This document shows positions 31,484 to 42,323 of a stretch of DNA of 64,000 bases, piece after piece. This stretch comes from Adiantum capillus-veneris. Lineage: Eukaryota > Streptophyta > Polypodiopsida > Polypodiales > Pteridaceae. The position numbers and the translations under genes are program-made. The first letter of the stretch is position 1; each line of letters starts with the position of its first letter. The DNA is taken from the NCBI GenBank assembly GCA_014529385.2, contig CM043949.1, positions 147,539,850 through 147,603,849 of the forward strand, given 5' to 3'. The notes beneath the pieces are model-generated. The model was not told where the DNA came from. It did not search any database and worked only from the letters and a program-made list of their open reading frames with translations.

Positions 31484-32250
31484 CCCTCTCACCGGCATCT
31501 TCTCAGCAAGAACCCCTAAGCACCTTCAAGTCCTTGGCGTTTTTCCCAGCCCTAAGCCTAGCGTTTTCAGTTTGGGTCTTCATCATCACCATAGTTCCCA
31601 AGCTAGCGTTTATCAACATGACCACATCACCAACCTCTACAAAAGCCCAGCGTTTTCACTAACGCTACAATCAGCCCAGCGTTTTCCATTTTCAGCCATC
31701 TGTTGCACCAGGAAGTTCAGCGTTTTTCAGCCTCACGGATAGCAGCAGATTCAGCCTTGGAGAACTACAGAAGAACCCCATTTTCAGCCTTCAAAAACGC
31801 AGCCAAAACAGTCATTTTCAGCCACCGAAATCAGTCCCAGATTTTCAGCCATAGCGTTTTTATGGACAACAGATAGACGGTCGCAAATTTCAGCCCTAAA
31901 GTCGTCGTCGTCATCACGTCGTCCTCACCGACATAGTCCCACGTTGCCTCAGTCCATTGCATCGTCATTGTACCACTTTGTGCAATCATAAGTAGACCAC
32001 TCTCGCCGACGAGAGTGGGGCCTTCGGAGGAGGGTTTTACAACGTCTCTGGTGTCATATCTCTCTTCTCTCTCGATCTCTCAGTCTCATACACTTGCACG
32101 CACAGTGTCCATTCACTTTGTTTGTGATCATAGCATTCTCTCATTAAGAACGGAAGGCTTTCCCTTCCATAAGAACAAAAGGAACCTTGAGCACAGTTCG
32201 GAGCACTCATCTTGAGCAAAGCGCAAACATTCATTCCGTTGCACCTAACA
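31484..32250 (+). repeat. 5' LTR of P2, second part
   Basis: It continues the LTR from 18450. It is rich in AGCGTTTT and TTTTCAGCC words (31555-31870), includes the hairpin CCACTCTCGCCGACGAGAGTGG near 31994, and ends CGTTGCACCTAACA next to the altered primer site. Confidence 0.8.
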
Positions 32251-32727
32251 TTGGTATAGGAGCTTTGGCAGTGTTCTGTATCACTCAAGGAAAGAACCAC
32301 AAGAATCACAAGAATTTTTTTTGCTTGTTGAGGTCGCACGAACCCAAGTTCGCTTGGGCGTGTCGATTCCTAATCGTGTTTATTGAATAGTGACAAGAAT
32401 CCCAGGAAAGAAGGGCTTGTCCAACCTCCCCTTGTGCCTCTTTTCACTCATTGAGAGCAGACCGTGCACTTAGCGGCCGGCCAATCGACGTGAGGTGGGA
32501 AAAAGCAACCTTGGTGTGAGCGCAAGGCCGCCAAGGGGTGCGCCCGCAGAAAGGAGTAGAACTCGGGTGAAGAGAAGATCCTTCTCGAGCATGGTTTGCA
32601 AGCGAAAAAAAACCTCAAGAACCTCAAGAACCTCAAGAACTCAAGAACCCCAAGAATCAAGACCCCCAAGAACCCAAGTTCCTCGTGAACTTAAGAACCC
32701 AAGACCACACGAACCCACGACTTCAGA

Positions 32728-34235
32728 ATGGTCATCACTCGAAGCGGAATGAATACTTCGCATACAGGTGATGAGCATGAGAGAGGCGAAGAAGAATTTT
32801 CCCCACAAGGAGGTTTTTCCGACCCTCCCCCTTCACCATCTACAACAAGGATTGCACTAACTCCTATGGAGGCTTTCAACAAGAGGATGATGGACAGGAA
32901 GTTAGAATGCGAAGAAAGAATAGCAGCCATAGAGCACAAATACCAAGAAAGAATGGCAGCCATAGCGCGTGAGAGCGAGCAAGCAGGCTTGGAAGCAAAA
33001 GCAAGAGAAGCAAAATTTGATCGTGAGAACAAAGAAAGAGAAGCAAGATTTGATCGCAAGAACAAAGCAAGAATGCAAGAGTTCTTGCGACTCTTTTCTC
33101 AAGTTCAGGCACAGATGCAAGAGATTCAGGAGACGCAGAGTCTCACAGTCTCTTCTTCTCCAAAGCATGACACACAGGATTTGCATGATTGTGAGAAGCA
33201 TGATGAATTGAATGATGATGATAAGCATGATGATTTGAATGACAATGATTTGCATGATGATGATTTGCTTGAAAATGATGAGCATGATGATTTGGATTCC
33301 AATGACAAGCATGATGCTTTACATGATCAAGATGTGATTTCTCACAAGCATGATGATTTGCATGATCACGATGTGATTTCTCGCAAGTATGATGAGTTGC
33401 ATGAAGATGATTTGATTGTTCACAAGGATGATGTGTTAATTGATGCTTTTTCTAGCGAAGCTAACCTCGTTGTAGATCGTTGTAGATTCGATCAATCACG
33501 AAGAACCGATCTTGGCTTTCGAGTCGAGGTCCAAAGAACCCCCACAAGACGATTCGATCATTTAGGAAGAAGCGATCTTGGCTCTCGAGCCTAAGTCCAA
33601 AGAACCCTCACAGGAAGTATTAAGTGTTCGCATGATTGATACGCACGCATTGTTCGAGTGTTTCATTCGTGATCGTTTCCTGTATTTTAGTCAGCATCGT
33701 TATGTGATCCCTTTTCCTAGGTAGGACATATTGTATGTTGAGCACGTTTCTCTCATGAATGAGCACGAATGTATGCAAAATGTTCATGAAAAGTTGAACA
33801 GTATGTATGTAAGGAAAGTCACATTCCATGTCTCTTCCTTGGCATGACACATTTGTAGAACGAGCACATGAAAGTATAAGCACCAAGCATAGACATTTCT
33901 TTTGTGAATTGCCACAATTGATTGCTCTAGATCAAAAGAGAAAGATTCGATCTCATTGTGTGCATGTGTTTGATGAACGGGTTGTCACTCTGTCTATTTG
34001 TTCATCTACATTGCATGCACAGTCTTTGAGAAAGACACGATTTTTTCCATTCGCTTTACATGGAATAGGTATGTTCATGGTTTTGTGTTGGAAATGGTTT
34101 CAGGAATTTTCAACCATAGAGATTCTTGAAGATGGAAGAAGCACGACTCTCTACGAAGTTGAAGCATTGAAGGAGCCACAGAAGACTGTCACTTTCGGCG
34201 CGGCCCAAAGAAGCAGGCGTTGCAGACCTTTATGA
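32728..34235 (+). pseudogene. Unknown-function ORF of P2 (broken)
   Basis: Same protein as in P1. The frame 32728-33594 is open from MVITRSGMNTSHTG through the coiled coil and the longest His/Asp repeat of the three copies (KHDDLNDNDLHDDDLLENDE). A short duplication around 33470 shifts the frame, after which the C-domain is readable in pieces (RMIDTHALFECFIRDRFLYF, a TAG at about 33722, then SLPWHDTFVERAHES to RRCRPL at 34235). The MITE at 34285 follows the end of this region. Confidence 0.7.
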
Positions 34236-34284
34236 AGTTCAAGTACCGCACGACCCACACATCAGAGTGGGCCGGCGAAGAATC

Positions 34285-34802
34285 CATAGTTACAGGGGAC
34301 AGAGGGGACGGACCCTAGGGACGAGGGACGCCCATTTCAAGGACAGGGACGGGTGGGGACGGATGGAAGAAGGGCTGCCAAGTGGGAACGCAGGCAAAAC
34401 GTCTCGAGGACGGCAGGGGAAGGAGGGGACGGCAAGGGATGGGAGGGGACTTTTTTTAAAATTTGAAACCTGATCATTTCTAGAGGCTAGTTTCTCTCCA
34501 ATAGCCATATGTTTGAACTTTGAAGCACACCAATGGCTGTAAAAGCCACCCTTTGGGTCCTCATTTCTCGATGTTTTATTCGCACATTTGCGTCTATATG
34601 ACTCATGTTCTTTGGTCTATTTCGTATAAATTTGTGGTCAAAGTGATGCTCTATGTGTGTGGCATGTGTATAGGTTAAAAAATGCTAAAAAACTCTTCTT
34701 CTTTTTTTACATCCTGACCCCGTCTCCGTTTCCCGACTTTTGCCGTCCCGTCGCCATCCCCGTCCACGTTCCAACCCCGACCCGCCGTCCCATGTAACTA
34801 TG
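34285..34802. mobile_element. hAT-like MITE
   Basis: 518 bp with perfect 10-bp terminal inverted repeats CATAGTTACA/TGTAACTATG and a perfect 8-bp target duplication GAAGAATC (34277-34284 and 34803-34810). Removing it leaves a sequence colinear with P1 (GGCGAAGAgTCCCTTC). Subterminal regions are rich in GGGACG words on the left and CGTCCC words on the right. It has no transposase. An 8-bp duplication with CA...TG ends fits the hAT superfamily. Confidence 0.85.
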
Positions 34803-34894
34803 GAAGAATCCCTTCCAGGATTCCAGATGCTATTGGCGATCTCCCTCGACGCCATACAGTTCGGTACAAGTACCTTACTTTGAAAAGGAGGGGA

Positions 34895-36040
34895 TGTCAC
34901 GTGACACATCCAACCCTATGTGTCCATGGACAAGCTATAGCAAGACAAGGGTTCAGTCAATCCAGTCAATCTAGATTTAGATCACTAGTCAATCTAGATT
35001 TAGAAGTGATCTGGCACTTTTGTGAGTCTATTCGTAGACCATGCATGCCCAGTCACTTAGTGTAGATGCATATCCTCTGGTTGCACACAGCATGATCATC
35101 AGTATTCCCATCAAAATCCATTAGAATCAGTTACGGGATTTTTCCAGTGCATTTAGCCTATTTTCCCTATTTTTGACATTTTTCACTTATTAATTTAAGT
35201 GACTTTCCAACAAAAGTAGGTAGGGCAATTTTGCTAAGTTTGTATATAAGCAAACCCAAGTTAGCACTAAATGGCAGAAGAGGCAGCACGAGCTCCCCGC
35301 TCAACAGGCATCTTCTCAGCAAGAACCCCTAAGCACCTTGGCGTTTTTCCCAGCCCTAAGCCTAGCGTTTTCAGTTTGGGTATTCATCATTGCCATAGTT
35401 CCCAAGCTAGCGTTTATCAGCATGACCACATCGCCAACCTCTACAGAAGCCCAGCGTTTTCACTAACGCTACAATCAACCTTGCGTTTTTCATTTTCAGC
35501 CATCTGTTTTGCAACAGGAAGTTCAGCATTTTTCAGCCTCACGGATAGCAGCAGATTCAGCCTTGGAGAATTGCAGAAGAACCCCATATTCAGCCTTCAA
35601 AAATGCAGCCAAAACAATCATTTTCAGCCACCGAAATCGGTCCCAGATTTTCAGCCATAGCGTTTTTATGGACAACAGATAGACGGTCGCAGATTTCAGC
35701 CCTAAAGTCGTCGTCGTCCTCACCAACATAGTCCCAGGCTGCCTCAGTCCATTGCATCGTCATTGTACCACTTTGTGCAATCATAAGTAGACCACTCTCG
35801 CCAACGAGAGCGGGGCCTTCGGAGGAGGGTTTTACGTCTCTAGTGTCGTATCTCTCTTCTCTCTATCTCTCAATCTCATACACTTGCACGCACAGTGTCC
35901 ATTCACTTTGTTTGTGATCATAGCATTCTCATTAAGAACGGAAGGCTCTCCCTTCCATAAGAACAAAAGGAACCTTGAGCACAGTTCTCGGAGCACTCAT
36001 CTTGAGCAAAGCGCAAACATTCATTCTGCTGCACCTAACA
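34895..36040 (+). repeat. 3' LTR of P2
   Basis: 1146 bp, TGTCACGTGACACATCC to CTGCTGCACCTAACA, preceded by the polypurine tract AAAAGGAGGGGA. A TATA-like TTTGTATATAAGC is near 35240. The motif-rich zone is at 35330-35700. Confidence 0.85.
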
Positions 36041-36717
36041 CGTTTTTGCATCTGGATGTCATCGCCACAGATTCCTTCAGCTAGCGTTTTTGCGAAGTTC
36101 AACATACCTAGCGTTTTGACAGTTTTCAGCCACAGCAATGCAGCATTTTCAGCAATAAAGCACCTGTAAGATCAATCCCTAAGAAGGTAGCAGATTCAGC
36201 CCGGAAAGACCAACAATATTCAGCCTTAAGAACCTCAGTTTTCAGCCATAAGACTTGCAGATTTTCAACGTCAAAGACCCACAAAAACAGTCCCAGAATG
36301 AGCGTTTTTTGGCTAGTCGCAGATTTCAACCCATAGCGTTTTTGGACAACAATAGAAAGATTGCAGATTTCAGCCCTAGTGTCGGTCTCGTCGTCATCGC
36401 CGACATAGCCTAGACTTGCATCAGTCACATGTATTCACTTTGCACCAGATTGTGCAATCATAAGTAGACCGCTCTCGCCATAGAGAGTGGGGCCTTCGGA
36501 GGAGCATTTTACAACGTCTATGGTGTCGTATTCTCTTCTCTATCTCTCAGTCTCATGCACTTCCATTCACTGTGTCCATTCACTTTGTTTGTGATCATAG
36601 CATTCTCTCATTAAGAACGGAAGGCTCTCCCTTCCATAAGAACAAAAGGAACCTTGAGCACAGTTCCGAGCACTCATCTTGAGCAAAGCGTAGACATTCA
36701 TTTCGCTGCACCTAACA
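36041..36717 (+). repeat. 3' LTR of P1, second part
   Basis: It resumes the LTR broken at 18072, with its own set of AGCGTTTT and TTTTCAGCC words, the CATAGCCTAGACTTGC stretch shared with 15285-15606, and the end GCTGCACCTAACA. Confidence 0.75.
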
Positions 36718-38093
36718 AGAACACAAACGCTTCTATAGGGAAAGAGGGGGTGATCACCCCCCTGACTACCAGAGCATAAGACCTGTGCAATGTAATCTCA
36801 TTCTATGTGAAATGGGCACCCTCTTGGCCCCATATATATGGGGTCAAGCAGCCCATTCTAGGTGAGCAGCCGCCCCAAACCTGGACAGCCAGACAAAAGT
36901 GCAACCTATACATGGGTGGACAGCCTGGAGACATACAAGCCGTACAAGTATCTATGTGAAGCAGCAGAGTGGTCTAAATCTAACACCAAGTAGCCCAAGA
37001 AAGATTTGCTCAGATGCTTGCAGATCCAAAGTGCAACCCTAACACTACACCCGCCAAGCACCCGTGTACTAGATCTTGCACCCCGAGTTTGGCATAGGAT
37101 GGCGCTACTCAACATCTCATGATTGTACTTCCTTAAGCATGTAGATGTGCACCCATACCTCCTAGAGATAGAGCTCTACCCCCCCCTCCCTCCTCCTCCT
37201 CATATACCATGTATCTTGTATCCTGGCCTCCCTTGGATCACCCCCTCCCTCCCTCCCTACCACACGACCACATTTTGTTACTTTGGATTTTTGTCCTTTC
37301 CCAATGGATGGAGCACACACACATGCTTTATCTTGAGAAAAGAAAAGAGAGAGAGAGATCTTTTTATGTCAGTAACCTTAAGAGGTAGGGTAAAGGGGCC
37401 ATATTAAAAGACCCCTAAGCAATTGCCCGGTGCCTTTTCTCCATGTTGTTCCTTTTTTGAGCATGGACAGGCGCAATCGATAGGGAGGACCAAGAGATAT
37501 TTGCAGCATAAGGCTTGGCGGGATCAACAGTTCATAGACTAAGAACAGCATTAATAAGCGTGATCGTGTGTATCAAAAGCAAGGGCCAATAGTAGAAGAG
37601 CCGCAAGCCAATTTCGCAACTCAGTTGCCAGCGAGAGTCGGAGCTCGCATCATGCGGCTGCGATTTCACCTCAGCTGAGCTAACCGCCAAGTAATCCGCC
37701 TCTTGACAATCTAAGGCTGGGTCAGATGAGGCCGGAGGAAGAAAAGCTTGGTGCAAGTCTGCCGTCACCTCATCCGAACGGTGTTGGAAGAGGAAGAGCG
37801 ACACAGTTGAGAGAGGCCAGCTGCAGCGATCCAACTCTCGCCACACAGCCTTGACGCCCTGTGCACAGAACTTCCACCGTTACGTCTGGTGCTTGTGTGT
37901 CGTAAGTTTTTGGGTCAATGAGTCCACTCACCCGTTCCCTAGTTATCCAAAATAAACAACACTCCCAGCAAGAGGCATCTCAACCACCCGCATACACAGT
38001 GTGTACGCAGGGCTGGGCAAGGCAGATGCATCTACAGAAAAGACACTCACAACAAGCCTACGCACACAGAAACAGAAAGCTGCACCTACGTAC
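36718..38093. other. Low-repeat region without a recognised gene
   Basis: No transposon motif or known coding region was recognised. It has a perfect 16-bp palindrome GGGGGTGATCACCCCC (36746-36761), a second inverted repeat GGCCCCATATATATGGGG near 36818, and a C/T-rich stretch (37178-37260). A 104-codon minus frame at 37532-37846 matches nothing I know. If the SOD-like exon at 38094-38200 is real, this is its downstream intron. Confidence 0.5.
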
Positions 38094-38200
38094 CTGAGCC
38101 ATCCTCGTAGAAATGAACAACACCAGAAACGCCCGGGCTACCAGAGAGAACGGCCACAGCTTTCACAGTCATGGTGTCTGGAATCCTGATGAACAGCTGC
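38094..38200 (-). CDS. Cu/Zn superoxide dismutase-like first coding exon
   Basis: On the minus strand a pyrimidine tract and AG (38202-38201) precede 28 bases of possible 5' UTR, then an ATG at 38172. It encodes MTVKAVAVLSGSPGVSG followed by VVHFYEDGS, and then a GT donor (GTACGTAGG) at 38093. Plant cytosolic Cu/Zn-SODs begin (M)VKAVAVL-x-x-S-x-GV-x-G-x-(x)-F with an intron at this same point, after about 26 codons. The enzyme dismutates superoxide. The His-rich metal-site exons should lie at lower coordinates, but I found none before the transposon block. So this is either an exon with a very long downstream intron, or an isolated fragment. The residues fit well, but the exon is short. Confidence 0.65.
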
Positions 38201-38252
38201 CTGCGAGAGAATATGAAGGTTTTGACAATTGCTGGTGCCTATGCATTTGGCA

Positions 38253-38512
38253 GGTCAGTTTTTGGTCTACATAGGGTCTTAGTAAAGCATTGGACTCTTG
38301 GGAGCAATTGTTGACAATTGGATAAAGCTTATTGACTAGGTCGGTTTTTGGGCCTACACAGCACCTTAGTAAAGCATTGAACTCTTGGGAGTAATTGTTG
38401 ACAATTGGATAAAGCTTCTTGACTAGGTCAGTTTTTGGGCCTACACAGCACCTTAGTAAAGCATTGAACTCTTAGAAGCGATTCTGCATCTTGGATAAAG
38501 CTTGTCGATTAG
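38253..38512. repeat. Minisatellite, about 86-87 bp x 3
   Basis: Units begin GGTCAGTTTTTGG at 38253, 38339 and 38426. Each contains CTTAGTAAAGCATTG and TTGGATAAAGCTT. The last copy is more diverged. It lies in the putative 5' intron of the SOD-like exon. Confidence 0.85.
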
Positions 38513-38561
38513 TGTTGCATGGCAAGTTGATGATGGCAAACTTCTTTTAGTAACTCTCTAG

Positions 38562-38720
38562 GGGTGTTCGGGTGTGTTGGAAGCTCAGTGATCCACGTGT
38601 CACCAGGGGTTAAATGATTATACTTTATCGAAACGCTCTCGGGTGTTCGAGTGACTGTTGGAAGCCCAGTGATCCATGTATCACCAGGAATTAAATAATT
38701 AATAATAGTGATATTTGATG
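38562..38720. repeat. Tandem duplication, about 79 bp x 2
   Basis: GGGTGTTCG...GTTGGAAGC(T/C)CAGTGATCCA occurs at 38562 and 38641 with a common layout and about a dozen differences. Confidence 0.7.
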
Positions 38721-38888
38721 ATTTATCAAAACACGAACCTAGTGCTTTTCAAGACGAGCTAACATGGTGCCTTTGAGCGTGAATATAAGCCCAAGTAGAG
38801 CGACCTCACTTCAATAAAAGCAAAAGGGGAGGCCCGTGAGCAACACCAAGGTAGGCAGTTTATACAAGTTCTATCAGGTTGTATTAAT

Positions 38889-39153
38889 TGATGGGAGCAA
38901 GCTATGGTGGGTGGTACCGACTAGAGGAAGACATTGCGAGGTGCAAGTGCAGAAATGTGATATAGAGAGAGACTCGGTATAGCAGCCAGGAAAAACAAAC
39001 TCACGCTCTATGCTTGTGTATTAAAGTCTATTACATATATAGGACCACAAACTTGCCATGCACACTAAACTTGGACTGACTCTTATCTGCATGCTATAAG
39101 CGGTGTTCCTAAAGGCAGATGACAATTGATCACCAGGGCTTGCATGCCCAACA
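38889..39153 (-). repeat. 3' LTR of D
   Basis: 265 bp, matching 43626-43890 with scattered differences. Confidence 0.85.
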
Positions 39154-40231
39154 ATGGACTCGAGACAGACTATGGCAGAGTCCAATCACTTGAAACCATG
39201 AGTAGAAGTCCCCCCCTTTGACAATAACCTAGGTGTGTGTGTGCACTTCCCTCAAACAATTATTAGTGTGAAACAAACTAGAACTCGACCAAACAGCAAA
39301 GGGTAGTCTTACCACTTTATTTGTGGCAGTGTCTATAACCCTGTACAAAATTTTGAATTGACAATAAATGACAAATGGAAGGCTGAAATAAGACTTTGTA
39401 TTATTGTTATGACAATAGACAAAAAGATGACAATTCTGTGACACTAAATTGGTTTTGAAAACTTGTATTGTAGTCGCGAAGCAGATACTCATGTGAGATG
39501 TGTAGCAGTTGTTGATGTATCGAGTGCTTGAAAACGTTCTTCACTTGCTTTCTTTATTGATAAACTTTGATTGTGGAGTCACATATTTTCTCTTCTTTTA
39601 TTGTCTTTGATTTCAATATCTTGCATTGAACAATGTCAATATGCAAACCCTTTTGAAATCTTTAAGTTCTACAAAGCCGCCGAATACTACTTGTCCATGG
39701 ACGATGAATAATGGGGTGTGAATGACCTTAGTGAATTATCACATTGTGTGTGAACCCTAGCTTCAATAGGGGGGGGGGGGGGGGGGGGGGGGGGTGTTAA
39801 GCAAAACCTTTTTTTTTTTAAAACGAGTAATCTGCAGACAGCAGTCGCTCTAAAGCACTGCGAGCAGCGAGCAGAGTTTTAGGACGAATTGATAAGCTTG
39901 CAATCCACGCTTCACTGCACTATGGATGAGACTGAGTCTAAAGCGCCTAAGGCTTTGCAGATGCCACCGCCCGAGTTGGCCTCAGTCTCTGCACAATCCC
40001 CTAAGAGGAGGACGATGACGAGGCTAGATTCTGCATGCCTTTTGAAACACCCTTCTTCACTGCCGCCTAAGAGCGAGCCCCGATGCTCTGGCTCGTCTTC
40101 AAGTGAGCCGCCCTTTGAGGATTCTTTGCCACACACCGATCTGTTGCCCGCTTGCTGTAGCTTTTTCTTCAATCTCCTTCTCAACCTTATCTTGACTTTC
40201 TTCAAGCTGCACAATCCCAAGACCAGGCCTT
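39154..40231. other. Internal region of D, no recognised gene
   Basis: It contains a C7 run near 39213, a 26-G run (39769-39794) followed by a T10-A4 tract, and competing short frames on both strands at 39889-40338. None resembles a known protein. Confidence 0.5.
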
Positions 40232-40500
40232 TGAAGGGGATCGGGGAGCACCACAGACGGAGAGTGAGAGAGAGAGAAGAAACACGACACACAGATATGG
40301 GTGGGGAGACTCAAAAGAGTGAGCTGCCCCCTATACACTTATGCTATGTATAAGGTATACAAGTCAGTGGGCGCCCAGACTCTGGGGGGTCAGGCAAGGC
40401 ACAGGCGCCTATACCCCAACAACCTCCCACTTAAAGGCGACTGTGCCTTTAAGCAAGAGAACCTAGTCTAAAGACTACAAAAGGTGAGAGAAAACCGCTC

Positions 40501-41031
40501 TCAACCGATACCCACTGGCTGGCTGTGATCGTGTGCATCCGGCTGTCCTACTCCCGTGTAAGTCCATACACCACCAGACGTACCGCACACGTACTGCAAG
40601 TATGTACGCAATACCTGCATATCTCCCTCGTGCACTATGCCATCATCAGTCAACAAACAACTGACAACCCCAACTGCAAATGCTCCCACTGTAGCTGCGA
40701 TATCCGGTCTCAAGATCAACATCTCATACATGAGACCACCGAATGCCGATGCAATGCTAGCGGGCCCTGCTAGCTCTACGGAGCATGCATCAACATATAT
40801 ATCCCTGGCAATAGGCATCTCTGACTGACAAGGCGTGTCAGCCACATGCATCTCCTGACTGTCCGCAAAAGACGCATCACTTTTTTGTGCAATCTCAGAG
40901 CAAACCAGCTGCTCTAGGTGTCTGCTGGAAGACATATCCTGCACAACTATATCCCCATGCTCACTTTCGAGCATAGAAAGGAATGACTGCATAATCGCTG
41001 ACATCTTAGCCTCCACTGCAAACATGACCAC
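40501..41031 (-). pseudogene. Copia RNase H-end fragment of element C
   Basis: 176 codons. Within them YEMLILRPDIAATVGAFAVG and VLRTYLQYVCGTSGGVW correspond to the conserved copia segment with TRPDIAHAVGVVSRF and ILRYLKGT (compare element H at about 62240-62200). The frame overlaps the gag-protease frame out of register. It marks the 3' edge of the internal deletion. Confidence 0.6.
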
Positions 41032-42323
41032 TCAATCTGCTGTGACTCACTAGAGCTCTCATGCTCTAACTCCGTATGCATAGACTCTTGCACAACGTCC
41101 TCCTGTCGTGACTCACTAGAGCAAGACCGCTCTACCTGTCTATCCTGCATAGAAGTATCTCGCACGACTGACTCTCTGCTTTGCTCAGTCACTAGCAAAG
41201 CATGCATGTCTGACTCTGTCACCTCTCTGTGTGACTGCTCAAGTTGTGCCCCAACTGTGTGCACAACGAGCTCACTACTTTGCACTCCATGCAAAGCATC
41301 CTGCAACCCACAAGCAAAAGAGACTCGCCTGCTCTCTCGCTCTCTACCTGGCTGCATGATCACAGAGACAACACCGTCTCTCTCGTTATCCACATGCAAT
41401 GGGTAACCTGTACCACTCCTGGCACCTCTCGCAATCACTAGCGAACCCAAATGCATCACAAAATCTCGCTCTCGTAGCGAAATCTGACATCCACTATCCC
41501 GTAACTGTCTGACTGAGATCAAATCCCGTCTCAGATCTGGCACATAACGCACATGATGCAGGGTAAATCTCATACCACTGGGCAAGGACAAACATACGTC
41601 TCCTGTACCCTCAATGTCATACACAACACCATCAGCCATGTGTACACAACCAAGTCTCCCACTAGAAAACGTGCTAAACCACTCACGATGCGACGTGACA
41701 TGAAAAGTAGCATCTGAATCTAGTAACCAATGTGAAGACAATGTGCAATTTGATATGCAATCCGTAGACATAAGATCGTCTGAAGACAAGCTAGATGTAA
41801 ATGTGATATCACCGTCACAAGCATACTCAGTAACCACCATACTAATCTCACTAGCATCTGTCATGCCCAAATCTACATCACACATCTGTCGCCTCCGTTG
41901 TCTCAAACGCCTGAAACGTCTATGTCCACAATGCCAACATGTCAAGTCTCTATGCCGTCGAGACTTGCGTGTGGGACCAATCTCTCCCATGGACATAGAA
42001 GTGGGACTAGACTTCCCTGTAGACATGGATGTCGCGTACATAGCATGTAAACTCTGCCATAAAGCATGAGTTGTAGTCTCCCTCGAGACCTGCCAGTAAA
42101 CAGACTCAACCAGATGCAAACAAATCGTAGACATGGCTAACTCATCAAGATCCTGCCAATCATCATCACGCATAGAATTGGGCTTCGCCGATAAACCACG
42201 AAAGGGTTTATCCTGCCCCAAATCCGCCAATGCAACAAGCATATGTTCCTTCCAAGAAACAAAATCTACACCATCAAACTGTGTCAGACCATAACGCTGG
42301 AAGTCAAATGAAAAATCAGCCAT
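40947..42323 (-). pseudogene. Copia gag-protease of element C
   Basis: The frame is open from 42359; the first copia-like start is MADFSFDFQRYGLTQFDGVD at 42323. The gag region shows SWKEHMLVALADLGQDKPF and a downstream basic CWHCGHRRFRRL knuckle. The protease reads WLLDSDATFHVTSHREWF, where the family has Asp-Ser-Gly, so the active site is changed. FTLHHVRYVPDLRRDLISV follows as usual before integrase. After that comes a Ser/Glu/Gln-rich stretch of about 120 codons with no integrase motifs, and the frame ends at 40947. Confidence 0.75.

Larger units (their letters stand above)
18073..36040 (+). mobile_element. LTR element P2 (second level of the nest)
   Basis: The 5' LTR (18073-18450 plus 31484-32250) is split by chromovirus A; the internal region is 32251-34894 and the 3' LTR 34895-36040. 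The flanks are CCTTT (18068-18072) and CGTTT (36041-36045), a 5-bp duplication with one mismatch. The primer site is altered (TTGGTATAGGAGC). The internal ORF is the same coiled coil/His-Asp/C-domain protein as in P1, but broken, and it carries a hAT-like MITE. Placement inside the P1 3' LTR is supported by the continuity of that LTR on both sides. Confidence 0.8.
15285..36717 (+). mobile_element. LTR element P1 (outermost of a four-level nest)
   Basis: A truncated 5' LTR (15285-15606), primer site TTGGTATCAGAGC (15607-15619), leader, one long ORF (16066-17544), polypurine tract (AAAAGGAGGGGA) and a 3' LTR split into 17556-18072 and 36041-36717 by insertion of P2. The 36389-36717 part matches the 15285-15606 fragment closely, including the CATAGCCTAGACTTGCATC stretch that P2 and M lack, which identifies them as the same LTR pair. 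Its 3' flank is AGAAC; the 5' flank was lost at the LINE junction, so its own target duplication cannot be tested. Confidence 0.75.

Noticed and set aside
37532-37846. 104-codon minus-strand frame downstream of the SOD-like exon
   Set aside because: I looked for the next SOD exon here and found no His-rich metal-site motif; no other family was recognised.
39889-40353. 154-codon plus-strand frame in element D
   Set aside because: It runs into the LTR of element C, which inserted later, and resembles no protein; the minus strand has an equally long frame.
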